From the NCBI GenBank assembly GCA_030431975.1, contig JAUIHP010000009.1:124001-188000 (forward strand): DNA of 64,000 bases, in the 5' to 3' direction. A program made the translations under genes and the position numbers. Each line of letters starts with the position of its first letter. Position 1 is the stretch's first letter. Below are positions 8,837 to 17,212 of the stretch, piece by piece. A model generated the notes under the pieces. It did no database searches and was not told where the DNA came from. It was given only the letters and a program-made list of their open reading frames with translations. Origin of the DNA: a bacterium. Its GTDB lineage: Bacteria > Eisenbacteria > RBG-16-71-46 > CAIMUX01.

Positions 8837-11800
8837 TCAGAAATTCAACAGGCGGCGCGCGGCCTCCAAAATCTCCTCTTCACTCGGCAGAAAGGCCGCT
8901 TCCAACGACGGCGAGTACGGGACCGGCGTATCCAAGGCTCCAATGACCCGAACCGGTGCGTCCAAATGAAGGAACGCTTCCTCCTGAATGATCGCCGCCA
9001 GGCTCTCCCCCACACTTCCCGTCCGCGTGTCCTCATGGACGACAAGGACGCGGCCGCAGTGTCGGGCTACCCGTAGCAGCGATTCCCGATCCAACGGGAC
9101 GAGCGAACGGAGGTCAAGAACCGAAGCTTCGATTCCTTCCTCCGACAGCGCTTCCGCGACGGCCATAGCTTTGTGGACATACGCGCCGTAGGAGACGAGC
9201 GCGAGATCGGAACCGGCCCGGCGAAGCGACGCTTTACCCAAAGGCAACGGCTCGGGTGCAGCGTCATCGAGGATCTGCTTGATCTTCGGATCGCGGTAGA
9301 GACCGATGTGCTCGTAGTAGAGGACCGGATCCGGGTCGGCCACGGCTGCAGCGAGAAAGGCCCGCGCATCATGGGGCGTCGACGGACAGACGATCTTGAG
9401 ACCTGGCACCCGATAGAACCACGGCTCCGTGTTCTGCGAGTGGTACGGACCTGCGCTCCGCAGTCCACCCCACGGCATGCGGACGACCATCGGGACTTCC
9501 TGTCCCCAACGGTAGCGCACCTTCGCCGCATTGTTGACGAGCTGGTTGAACCCGGTCGCGACGAAGTCGTTGAACTGCATCTCTCCAATGGGTCGGCGAC
9601 CAGCAATGGCGGCGCCGACACACACACCTAGGACACCGCCCTCGGCCAAGGTCGAGTTGAGAATCCGACCGCGGAACTCTTCCAGGAGCGGACGCAACAG
9701 CAGAAATGCGTTGCCGTACTTCCCGCCTACGTCCTGTCCGTAAACGAAGACGCGATCATCGTCGGTCAATGCATCCCGCACCCCGAGCTGGACGGCTTCC
9801 AAAAACGTGCGGCCACTCGCGTCGAACGGAGGCCCGGGATCCAGCGGAGGCAAGGTGGTATCAGGCTCCGAGGAGTCAGCACGTCGGATGAGTGGATCCA
9901 CTCGACGCGCCACGGTGTCCCCAGCGAATACCCGAGTGCCGACCTCCTCCGGGTCCGGCCATGGCGCCTCGATCACCGCCTGCGCCTCCTCTTCGACCAG
10001 CGCTTCGGCCTCTTTGATCCACCGCTCGAACTCGCCTTCCTGGATCAGTTCCAGCGCTTCCAGCCTCTTTCGATAGACCTGAATGGGATCCCGCTCGAAC
10101 CAGAACTGGTAGGCCTTTTCGTCGGCGTAGCCTCCTTCGGAAAGCTTCGGATACTCCCACGACGGCGAGGGTTCCTTGCCCAGATAGAGCATGTCGTCGT
10201 GGTGGGCGTGACCACACATTCGCATCGAGATCAACTCGATCAAAACCGGTCCGTCGCCATCGCGAGCACGATCTGCGCCCCAGGCAAAGGCAGCGGCAAT
10301 CATCTCTGGATCCGTTCCGTCGACCGTGACGGTGGGAAGGCCGTACCCTGCCGCCTTCTCGGCAAAAACGCGCGCGGTCGTTTGATCGACAAGCGGAGTC
10401 GAAAGCGCCGTCTGGTTGTTCTGAACACAAAAGACGACGGGCAAACTTCCCGCCGCGCACAGATTGATCGCTTCGTGCCATTCGCCGAGGGAAGAGCCGC
10501 CGTCCCCGATGAAGGAAAGTGCCACCCGGGGTGCGCCCTCCAACTCGAAGGCCATGCCCATCCCGGCAACGGTCAGCGTTGAAATGGCCAGCGGCGCCGA
10601 CGCCGGCACCACACCCCAGGAAAGATCGCCGATATGAAGGTCACGACCGTCCATCGGTGGACCGGCTTTCCCCATTTGCGCGTTCAGGACCTGGCGAACC
10701 ATCTCCCGCTCCGGACGCATCGCAAGCGCGACGCCGAGGTCCCGAATGAGAGGAGCCACGACGTCACCGCTCCAGCTTCCATCCTCAGATCGGTAGTGCT
10801 CGCCGCGCTGCAACCGAATGCCGGCGCCGTAGATCGCTTCCTGTCCCAGAGAGCGGAAGCCCTTTCCCTGAAATCCCTTGTTGCCGTAACGCACTTCGCC
10901 GTTCGTGAAGAACGCCTTTAGCCGATTGTCCACGGCGCGCGTCAGGATCATTCCGCGCAGAAGTTCGCGGCGCTCATCGTCCGTAATGGAGGCGGCAATG
11001 CGTTGACGCTCGAGTTGATCGTCGATGGAATCGAGAAGATCTTCCTTGGAGAAGTCGTAGCGCTCCTCGGCGGAAACTCCCGGCGTCGTTTCTCCCAAAC
11101 GAAGCGGACGCAGGTTGAGTGCAGACTCGAGATCTTCGCGAATCGGCTCTTTCAAGTCTTCGATCGCCTGCGGGTCCCGATCCGGTCTCCCTTCGGACTT
11201 GACGAAGACGCGCGCGATGACGTTCGCCAGTTCGTTGACGAGCAAGGGGTGGCGTTCGGCGAGAAAGGTCATCAGTTCGAAATAGGCGCGAGACTCGACC
11301 TTCGAACTCGTCGGCGTGGCCTCCTCACCTCTCTGTGGAGGCTGGACGAATCCACCGTCGTGCGAGGAGCGGCGTCCGTCGTCACGGCGGTTGTCTCGCC
11401 GGTCGTCATGACGGCCGTGGCCCCGCGATGAACCGAAGTCGCGCCGATCGTGTCGATCGCCCCTGGAATCACGGTCGAACCGACGCCCATCGCGAGGTCC
11501 GCCACGGTCTCTTCCGAAGCGATCCCCATCCCGTGGTCCTCTGGGCCCGCGAGAGTCGCGGTCGAAGCGCCCCCCTTCGCGCGGTGGGCGGGACCCGCGA
11601 TCAAATCCGCCGCCGTCGCGCGGAGGACGCGAGCCACGATCGAAACCGCCGCGATTGCCATCGCGAGGCCCGCGAGAGTCGCGGTCAAAACGACCTCCGT
11701 CACGCGGTGGACGCGAGCCACGATCGAAACCGCCGCGGTCACGATCGCGAGGGCCACGGGAGTCGCGGTCAAAACGGCCACCGTCGCGCGGTGGACGCGA

Positions 11801-12499
11801 GCCTCGGTCGAAACCGCCGCGATCACGATCGCGAGGGCCGCGGGAATCGCGGTCAAAACGACCTCCGTCACGCGGTGGACGCGAGCCACGGTCGAAACCG
11901 CCGCGGTCACGATCGCGAGGGCCACGGGAGTCGCGGTCAAAACGGCCACCGTCGCGCGGTGGACGCGAGCCTCGGTCGAAACCGCCGCGATCACGATCGC
12001 GAGGGCCGCGGGAATCGCGGTCAAAACGACCTCCGTCACGCGGAGGACGCGAGCCACGGTCGAATCCGCCGCGGTCACGATCGCGAGGGCCGCGGGAATC
12101 ACGGTCGAAGCGCCCCCCGTCGCGCGGAGGACGAGAGCCTGGGTTGAACCCTCCACGGTCGCGATCACGGGGATTGCGTGAACCGCGGTCGAACCGATCC
12201 CTACCGCGTGGGGGACGCGAGCCGCGGTCGAACCCGCCGCGGTCACGATCGCGCGGGCCGCGGGAATCACGACCCCTCGGTCCTCGAGCGTCACGGTCGT
12301 AGGGTTTTCCATCTCTGGGACCGCCGCCACCGCGCCGGTCCGAGTCGCCACTATCTCCGCGCGAAGGACGGTCGTCGCGAGGTTCGTTCTTTCCACCCTC
12401 GGACCCTTCGTCGCTACGCCGAGGACCGGACGACTCGCCCTTCCCTTCCGCGTTGGGACGGCGCTCGTTGGAAGCGCCTTCTTTCGTTTCCTCGTCCAT
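8837..12499 (-). CDS. Fused E1 alpha/beta 2-oxoacid dehydrogenase with a giant Arg/Gly/Asp-rich repeat N-terminus
   Basis: 1220 residues. Residues from about 405 to the end are a single-chain E1 enzyme (alpha then beta) of the pyruvate/branched-chain 2-oxoacid dehydrogenase type. The thiamine-diphosphate motif GDGGSSLGEWHEAINL...NN lies near 661-691. The alpha part includes MRMCGHAHHDD. The beta part starts near 890 and includes VYGQDVGGKYGNAF, MPWGGLRSAGPYHSQ and YGAYVHKAM. Residues 1-400 are unlike any E1: highly charged and disordered, with eight 28-residue units of the type RGGFDRGSRPPRDGGRFDRD. The reading frame is uninterrupted from tail to enzyme. No E2 or E3 gene is in the window. A substrate cannot be assigned; branched-chain 2-oxoacids or pyruvate are both possible. 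Confidence 0.93.
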   Translation of the reverse strand: MDEETKEGASNERRPNAEGKGESSGPRRSDEGSEGGKNEPRDDRPSRGDSGDSDRRGGGGPRDGKPYDRDARGPRGRDSRGPRDRDRGGFDRGSRPPRGRDRFDRGSRNPRDRDRGGFNPGSRPPRDGGRFDRDSRGPRDRDRGGFDRGSRPPRDGGRFDRDSRGPRDRDRGGFDRGSRPPRDGGRFDRDSRGPRDRDRGGFDRGSRPPRDGGRFDRDSRGPRDRDRGGFDRGSRPPRDGGRFDRDSRGPRDRDRGGFDRGSRPPRDGGRFDRDSRGPRDGNRGGFDRGSRPPRDGGGFDRGSRPPREGGRFDRDSRGPRGPRDGDRFGRDRGGPRDGRRFDRDSRGDRHDRRDFGSSRGHGRHDDRRDNRRDDGRRSSHDGGFVQPPQRGEEATPTSSKVESRAYFELMTFLAERHPLLVNELANVIARVFVKSEGRPDRDPQAIEDLKEPIREDLESALNLRPLRLGETTPGVSAEERYDFSKEDLLDSIDDQLERQRIAASITDDERRELLRGMILTRAVDNRLKAFFTNGEVRYGNKGFQGKGFRSLGQEAIYGAGIRLQRGEHYRSEDGSWSGDVVAPLIRDLGVALAMRPEREMVRQVLNAQMGKAGPPMDGRDLHIGDLSWGVVPASAPLAISTLTVAGMGMAFELEGAPRVALSFIGDGGSSLGEWHEAINLCAAGSLPVVFCVQNNQTALSTPLVDQTTARVFAEKAAGYGLPTVTVDGTDPEMIAAAFAWGADRARDGDGPVLIELISMRMCGHAHHDDMLYLGKEPSPSWEYPKLSEGGYADEKAYQFWFERDPIQVYRKRLEALELIQEGEFERWIKEAEALVEEEAQAVIEAPWPDPEEVGTRVFAGDTVARRVDPLIRRADSSEPDTTLPPLDPGPPFDASGRTFLEAVQLGVRDALTDDDRVFVYGQDVGGKYGNAFLLLRPLLEEFRGRILNSTLAEGGVLGVCVGAAIAGRRPIGEMQFNDFVATGFNQLVNNAAKVRYRWGQEVPMVVRMPWGGLRSAGPYHSQNTEPWFYRVPGLKIVCPSTPHDARAFLAAAVADPDPVLYYEHIGLYRDPKIKQILDDAAPEPLPLGKASLRRAGSDLALVSYGAYVHKAMAVAEALSEEGIEASVLDLRSLVPLDRESLLRVARHCGRVLVVHEDTRTGSVGESLAAIIQEEAFLHLDAPVRVIGALDTPVPYSPSLEAAFLPSEEEILEAARRLLNF
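11653..12260 (-). repeat. 84-bp coding tandem repeat with 168-bp higher-order period
   Basis: About eight 84-bp units (28 codons) encode the Arg/Gly/Asp-rich tail of the E1 fusion. Two unit types alternate, giving a 168-bp super-repeat. The landmark CACGCGGTGGAC (GAGGAC in the third copy) recurs at 11701, 11869 and 12037, exactly 168 bp apart, and the intervening sequence is almost identical. This indicates recent expansion by unequal crossing-over. Because the period is a multiple of three, all three opposite-strand frames also stay open; those antisense ORFs are artefacts. Confidence 0.95.
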
Positions 12500-12546
12500 G
12501 GACGGTTTCGACCTCGACTCTCTACGTTGGGTTTCGATTGGACCGA

Positions 12547-12936
12547 TCAGAATTCAGAGCAATTGAAGACGATACGATGAATGCACTGGGGACTGCGACA
12601 AACCACTTTGCATTTTTCGTGGTGGAGAGCGTGACCGCAGACGGGGCAGAAGCTCTCCAGCACCCTGCCTGGGTCCATCGCGCGCTGTTTGACCGGGCGA
12701 CTACCACCGATCAAACGACCGGCATTTTCTCCCGCTACCGCACTGTCGGACACCGCCCCTCGTTCGGCCACCTTGGGCGCCCCATCCGCTGGCAGGCCCG
12801 GTGTTACGCGCCCGCTTGACGCCTGTGACGCCCCAGACTCTTGTGACACCCTACGTGCCGCCCCGCCTTCAAACTTCGCTCCCACCTTCACCTCCTTGTG
12901 AACGGTCCGAGCTCGGATCTGAACCGCGGCAACCAT
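12547..12936 (-). CDS. Small zinc-ribbon protein (start uncertain)
   Basis: The last 36 residues are the convincing part: CPVCGHALHHEKCKVVCRS...CIHRIVFNCSEF, a compact zinc ribbon with paired CxxC-type cysteines and a terminal NCSEF. I remember this as a conserved small bacterial zinc-ribbon form. The 129-residue frame opens at 12936, but the first 86 residues are poorly structured. An ATG at 12678 would give a 43-residue protein of just the ribbon. It ends 47 bases before the E1 fusion gene on the same strand, so it could be the first gene of that operon. Function unknown. Confidence 0.6.
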   Translation of the reverse strand: MVAAVQIRARTVHKEVKVGAKFEGGAARRVSQESGASQASSGRVTPGLPADGAPKVAERGAVSDSAVAGENAGRLIGGSRPVKQRAMDPGRVLESFCPVCGHALHHEKCKVVCRSPQCIHRIVFNCSEF

Positions 12937-13026
12937 AGGGGAAGCGGGGAGAACGGAGCAAACGGCATCGCCAGCGTCCGCAATCTTCCGTCCACGACCC
13001 TCACTTTGCAGCTACAGTTGCGGGCC

Positions 13027-13932
13027 ATGCTCGAAGACATCCCCTACATCGGCGAGATGTTCGCCCTCGCGGCCCCGATCACCTGGTCCTTCGCAGTCAT
13101 CCTCTTTCGAAGGACGGGAGAAGTCGTCCCTCCGGTCGCTCTGACCACGTTCAAGACCTTTCTCGTCCTACCGCTCTTCGCGATCACCGTCCTCATCACC
13201 GGAGACTCGCTCGGACTGGGAGACGCGTCCTGGAACGAAGTCTTCCTGCTACTGGTCAGCGGCGCGCTCGGTCTTGGCGTCTCCGATCTCCTGTTTTTTT
13301 ACACGCTGAACCGGGTCGGGGCGGCGCTCGAATCGATTTTGAACACGGCCTACAGCCCGACGATCATCGTCCTGAGCGTGCTCTTCCTTGGGGAGACACT
13401 GGGACCGATTCAGGTCCTGGGTGTCGGTCTCATTCTGGGTGCCGTCCTCGCCGTGGGCTGGATGAAAGGCACGCCGGAACAGAGCCTCACTCGTCGCGAC
13501 CTGTGGATCGGAATTGCCCTTGGAACGACAACGGCCCTGACTCAGGGTGTTTCCGTCGTCACGGTCAAACCTCTATTGGAAAGATCGCCGCTCATGTGGG
13601 CCAACTGGTGGAGGCTGCTCGGAGGAATTCTCAGTCTTCCTCTTCTGCTCATCGTCTTTCCACGCGGGTCCTGGGGATTTCGCAAGCTTGCGGATCGCCA
13701 CATCTGGCGAGTCATGCTGCCGGGTTCGATCCTGGGGACCTATGTATCTCTGGTCGTTTGGTTGGCGGGGATGAAGTATGCGCAAGCGTCGGTCGCGGCT
13801 GCGCTCAATCAAACCGCGACCTTGTTCACGTTCATTCTGGCCGTGATCCTGCTGGGAGAGCCCGCGACTCGGATTCGCATCGCAGGACTCGCCGTCGGTT
13901 TCGCCGGAGTGATGCTGGTGACGTTCGGCTGA
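13027..13932 (+). CDS. EamA/DMT-superfamily transporter
   Basis: I chose the ATG at 13027 (MLEDIPYIGEMFALAAPITW), giving 301 residues. A GTG at 12898 would add 43 residues with no membrane character. About ten hydrophobic segments are arranged as two EamA repeats (roughly 10-140 and 155-300). The second repeat ends with AAALNQTATLFTFILAVILLGEP and a glycine-rich last helix, as in drug/metabolite permeases. The substrate is not predictable. It is divergent from the zinc-ribbon gene and convergent with the small zinc-finger gene 14 bases downstream. Confidence 0.92.
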   Translation: MLEDIPYIGEMFALAAPITWSFAVILFRRTGEVVPPVALTTFKTFLVLPLFAITVLITGDSLGLGDASWNEVFLLLVSGALGLGVSDLLFFYTLNRVGAALESILNTAYSPTIIVLSVLFLGETLGPIQVLGVGLILGAVLAVGWMKGTPEQSLTRRDLWIGIALGTTTALTQGVSVVTVKPLLERSPLMWANWWRLLGGILSLPLLLIVFPRGSWGFRKLADRHIWRVMLPGSILGTYVSLVVWLAGMKYAQASVAAALNQTATLFTFILAVILLGEPATRIRIAGLAVGFAGVMLVTFG

Positions 13933-13946
13933 CCCCCGGACTTGAC

Positions 13947-14147
13947 CTACCGGGCGGGAGCGACCTCTTCGATGCACTCCGAACTCCGGTGGTTCTTGTC
14001 GGCGACGTGTGCGTCCCAGCAATCGACCGAGCAAAAACGAAACGGCGCGTTCTTCCGATTGCAACCGGACACCGAGCAACGGTAGAAGGCAGAGCCTACC
14101 TTGATCTCCTTGCCGCAAATCGAGCAGCGAACCCAGGTCTCAGACAT
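13947..14147 (-). CDS. Small cysteine/histidine-rich zinc-finger protein
   Basis: 66 residues with CSICGKEI, YRCSVSGCNRK, FRFCSVDCWDAH and NHRSSEC, enough Cys/His to bind two zinc ions in a treble-clef-like fold. No other domain is present. The composition is compact and non-random, and the opposite strand has no competing gene. The function is unknown. It ends 14 bases from the convergent EamA gene. Confidence 0.75.
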   Translation of the reverse strand: MSETWVRCSICGKEIKVGSAFYRCSVSGCNRKNAPFRFCSVDCWDAHVADKNHRSSECIEEVAPAR

Positions 14148-14284
14148 GACAACTCCTGCTTTTGTTCATTCCCCACGAACCCAGCGCCCGCCCATGACAG
14201 AGATGGAAACCCGGCCCGAGAACAAGCGCACAGTGTATCACCTTTGCTTGGGGAGCCAGGAATCCGGGGCTGCCGGGGACGGGT

Positions 14285-14824
14285 CTATCCACCGATCCTT
14301 CCGGGAGCGCCGTCGGCCTCCCATCGGTCGAGAAGAGACAGCCAGGACTTGGCCATCTCGGCGGTAAAAACGATCACGCCCTCCGGTTGCAGTTCTTCGA
14401 TCTCATCCGGCGCATACTCGTCGGCCCAGGAGAGGAACGGCTCGAGCGCGTCGTCAAACGTCGGGCCGTCTCCCATCACGTAATCGATGATCTGCTCTTG
14501 AATACGCCCTTCCCGGACGCGAAAGGTCAGTCGACAGTCGGTCTTGGGAATGCCCAGTCGGCGGTACAGCGAGTTCGACTCGGAGAAGATGCCGTGCACC
14601 TCCTCCTCCAGGATTTCGAGCGCTTCGTAACTGGCTTGCGAATCGATCTCCCGGTCCCAGGCAAGAAGCGAGGACATGGACCGTTTGTCCATTCCCGTGG
14701 CCGCTCCTTTCTCGCGAAAGACGAAGCGGTCGTCCAGATAGCTGAGAGACTTGTCGATGTCATGCGCGTTGGCCGCTTCCAGAAACGCTTCGACGATTTC
14801 CTGCGGACCGAAGTGGCTGTTCAT
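14285..14824 (-). CDS. NTF2/SnoaL-like protein
   Basis: 179 residues from the ATG at 14824 (MNSHFGPQEIVEAFLEAANA). The first 120 residues follow the NTF2-like cone pattern: an opening helix VEAFLEAANAHDID, then SYLDDRFVFRE, and later beta strands around CRLTFRVREGRI. The C-terminal 60 residues (VIVFTAEMAKSWLSLLDRW) are an extra helical tail. NTF2-like folds serve as ligand-binding domains or isomerases; no catalytic set is evident. It is divergent from the LigD gene with a 179-base gap. Confidence 0.6.
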   Translation of the reverse strand: MNSHFGPQEIVEAFLEAANAHDIDKSLSYLDDRFVFREKGAATGMDKRSMSSLLAWDREIDSQASYEALEILEEEVHGIFSESNSLYRRLGIPKTDCRLTFRVREGRIQEQIIDYVMGDGPTFDDALEPFLSWADEYAPDEIEELQPEGVIVFTAEMAKSWLSLLDRWEADGAPGRIGG

Positions 14825-15003
14825 GTGTCTGTGCGGTGACCTCGTTGCCCCACGAAAGTCGATGTCGATGGCGGCCGTCCAGGCCGACGGCAACTCCAGG
14901 GACGGCGGCGGAGGGGCCGACGCCCGTGTTCGAAGAGATCATGCTACCGCAATCGCAGCCTGCATTCACAAGAGGATCGTGGGGCAATGCTATTCTCCCT
15001 CTC

Positions 15004-17148
15004 ATGGCAGAGAAGCCCCGCGACAAGTCGATCGAGGAATACCGCCGAAAGCGCCGGTTCGACAAGACCCCGGAGCCCGCACCCGGCGGGCGGGACGAAG
15101 AAGCCGCCGGGGTCCGACGGGTCTTTGTCATCCACCGGCACGACGCCCGCCGCCTGCATTACGACCTGCGATTGGAGATGGACGGGGTCCTCAAGTCCTG
15201 GGCCGTTCCCAAGGGGTTTTCCTACGATCCGTCCGACAAGAAGCTCGCCGTGCAGACAGAAGATCACCCCATCGAGTACGAGGATTTCCACGGCGTCATT
15301 CCCAAGGGTGAGTACGGGGCCGGAACCATGACCATCTGGGACCGCGGCACCTACATCTTCACGAACAAGGACGAAGAAGCCGGAGTCGGTGCCGGCAAAC
15401 TCGAGTTGGTTTTCTACGGACGGCGGCTTCGGGGCGAGTGGCACGTCGTCAAGACGAAGCAGGACGAAAGCTCCTGGCTGCTCTTCAAAGCCCGCGACCT
15501 CTATGCCCGCGCCGCCGAGGAGTCGATGGGCGGAGGCCTTTTGCAATCGATCGCAGCCGAACTTCCATGGAGCCTGGAGTCGGGAACTCCGGCGGGTCGC
15601 ACCTGGGAAGGTGAACCCGCCAAGGTTCCGGACCTGCGCGCCATGACGGCAGCCCGCCGGATCGACGGAGCTTTCGCCGATCCGAACTGGCTCTTCGAAA
15701 TGGGATTCGAGGGGAAGCGCGCCTTCCTCATCAAGTCGCCGGATGGAATCACGGTTCGCGTCGGCCGCAAGGACATCGCGGCGAAGTTTCCCGAGATCGT
15801 TGCCGAAGCCGAGAAAATGCGTGTGGAGCGAGCCATTCTCGACGGCACGCTGGTCGCGCTGGACGAAGGGGGTCGCCCCTCGGAACCGTCACTCGAAGAG
15901 CGAATCGCCGGAAACCGAGAGATCGCCGTCCAGTTCTACGCCTTTGATCTCGTCCACTTCGAAGAGTTCGACATTCGCCAGGTTCCGCTGTTGGAGCGAA
16001 AGCAGCAGTTGGCGTCGATCCTTCCTCCGGGAAAGGTCATCCAGTTCGTCGATCACGTCCCGGGGAATGGAGAGCCGCTGGCCCAGGCCATGGCGCAGTC
16101 CGGACTGACGCTGATGATGGCGAAGCGGACGGACTCTGAGTATGCCGGCGGCAAGTCGAAGGACTGGATCGAGATTCCCATCCTGCCGGCCGGCGATGCG
16201 CGAAAGAAGTCCGTCGGCGCCGCCCTGTCAGAAGGCGTTCATCTCAAACCCAAAGACGAACGCATCAAGTTCACGAACCTGAAGAAGGTCTACTGGCCGG
16301 ACGAGGGTTACACCAAAGGCGACCTGATCGCCTACTACGAGCAGATCGCGGAGTTCATCCTTCCCTACCTGCTGGACCGTCCCGTTCACCTCTATCGTTT
16401 TCCCGATGGAATCGACGGGAAGGAGTTCTATCAACACGAAGCTCCCGCCCACATTCCCGAATGGTTCGAGACGCTGCCCATCCCGAGCGAGAGCAAGCGA
16501 CGCGATGTGCCGCACATGATCGTGACCGACCGGACAAGCCTTCTCTATCTGATCAACCTGGGAAGCATCGACCTTCATCCGTGGCTCTCACGACGCTCGA
16601 ACCTGGAGTCACCCGACTGGACGGTGCTGGACCTCGATCCGAAGGACGCACCGTTTACCGATGTCGTCAAGGTCGCGCGGGCCATCAAGAAGATCCTCGA
16701 TGCGATTGGTCTTCGGGGAGCCCTCAAGACGTCCGGGTCCACCGGCCTTCACGTCTTCATTCCGATCGCAGCCGGCTACACCTACGAGCAGGCCCGCAGC
16801 TTTTCGGAAGCCCTGGCCCGAGTCATCGTCAAAGAGCACAAGGACATTGCAACCGTGGAACGCGTGACCAAACACAGGAAGAGTCGCGTCTACGTCGACT
16901 TCGGACAGAACCGGCAGGGACAGACCGTCGTTCCGGCCTATGTCGTGCGTCCCAAGCCGGGGGCGACGGTTTCGACTCCGCTTTTGTGGGAGGAACTTGA
17001 CGAGCCACTGACGCCGGGCGATTTCCACATCCGAAACGTGCCGCAACGGCTCGCCAGAACGGGCGACCTGTTCAAGCCCTACCACGGAATGCAGCAGGAT
17101 CTTCTACCCGCGTTGGAGAAACTCGGGGAGTATCTGCGGAAGAAGTGA
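15004..17148 (+). CDS. ligD: LigD-type NHEJ protein (phosphoesterase, degenerate ligase, polymerase)
   Basis: 714 residues in the Pseudomonas-like order PE-Lig-Pol. The 3'-phosphoesterase domain (about 20-165) has HRHDARRLHYDLRLEMDG and HGVIPKGEYGAGTM. The nucleotidyltransferase domain (about 205-400) keeps the fold pattern but has lost the catalytic set: the motif I Lys is G234 (FEMGFEGKRA instead of FEIKWDGYRA), the motif III Glu is T282 (LDGTLVAL for LDGEIVAL), the motif IV Glu is T369 (GLTLMMAKR for GLEGVVAKR), and motif V is DWIEIPI. The primase-polymerase domain (about 410-705) is intact: DLDPKD (D543, D545), SGSTGLHVF (H583) and YVDFGQN (D632). It therefore should process and fill ends but not seal them. 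The ATG at 15004 has no clear ribosome site. Confidence 0.93.
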   Translation: MAEKPRDKSIEEYRRKRRFDKTPEPAPGGRDEEAAGVRRVFVIHRHDARRLHYDLRLEMDGVLKSWAVPKGFSYDPSDKKLAVQTEDHPIEYEDFHGVIPKGEYGAGTMTIWDRGTYIFTNKDEEAGVGAGKLELVFYGRRLRGEWHVVKTKQDESSWLLFKARDLYARAAEESMGGGLLQSIAAELPWSLESGTPAGRTWEGEPAKVPDLRAMTAARRIDGAFADPNWLFEMGFEGKRAFLIKSPDGITVRVGRKDIAAKFPEIVAEAEKMRVERAILDGTLVALDEGGRPSEPSLEERIAGNREIAVQFYAFDLVHFEEFDIRQVPLLERKQQLASILPPGKVIQFVDHVPGNGEPLAQAMAQSGLTLMMAKRTDSEYAGGKSKDWIEIPILPAGDARKKSVGAALSEGVHLKPKDERIKFTNLKKVYWPDEGYTKGDLIAYYEQIAEFILPYLLDRPVHLYRFPDGIDGKEFYQHEAPAHIPEWFETLPIPSESKRRDVPHMIVTDRTSLLYLINLGSIDLHPWLSRRSNLESPDWTVLDLDPKDAPFTDVVKVARAIKKILDAIGLRGALKTSGSTGLHVFIPIAAGYTYEQARSFSEALARVIVKEHKDIATVERVTKHRKSRVYVDFGQNRQGQTVVPAYVVRPKPGATVSTPLLWEELDEPLTPGDFHIRNVPQRLARTGDLFKPYHGMQQDLLPALEKLGEYLRKK

Positions 17149-17212
17149 CGAACCGCTGAGCGTAGATGGGTCTCGGTTGTGGGCTCATGTCATCCCCTCA
17201 ATCGTCGAGGGA

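Noticed and set aside
11335-12302. Three long plus-strand ORFs rich in Arg/Ser/Pro or Ala/Thr/Val opposite the E1 tail
   Set aside because: They are kept open only because the antisense 84-bp repeat is a multiple of three; no ribosome site or plausible protein.
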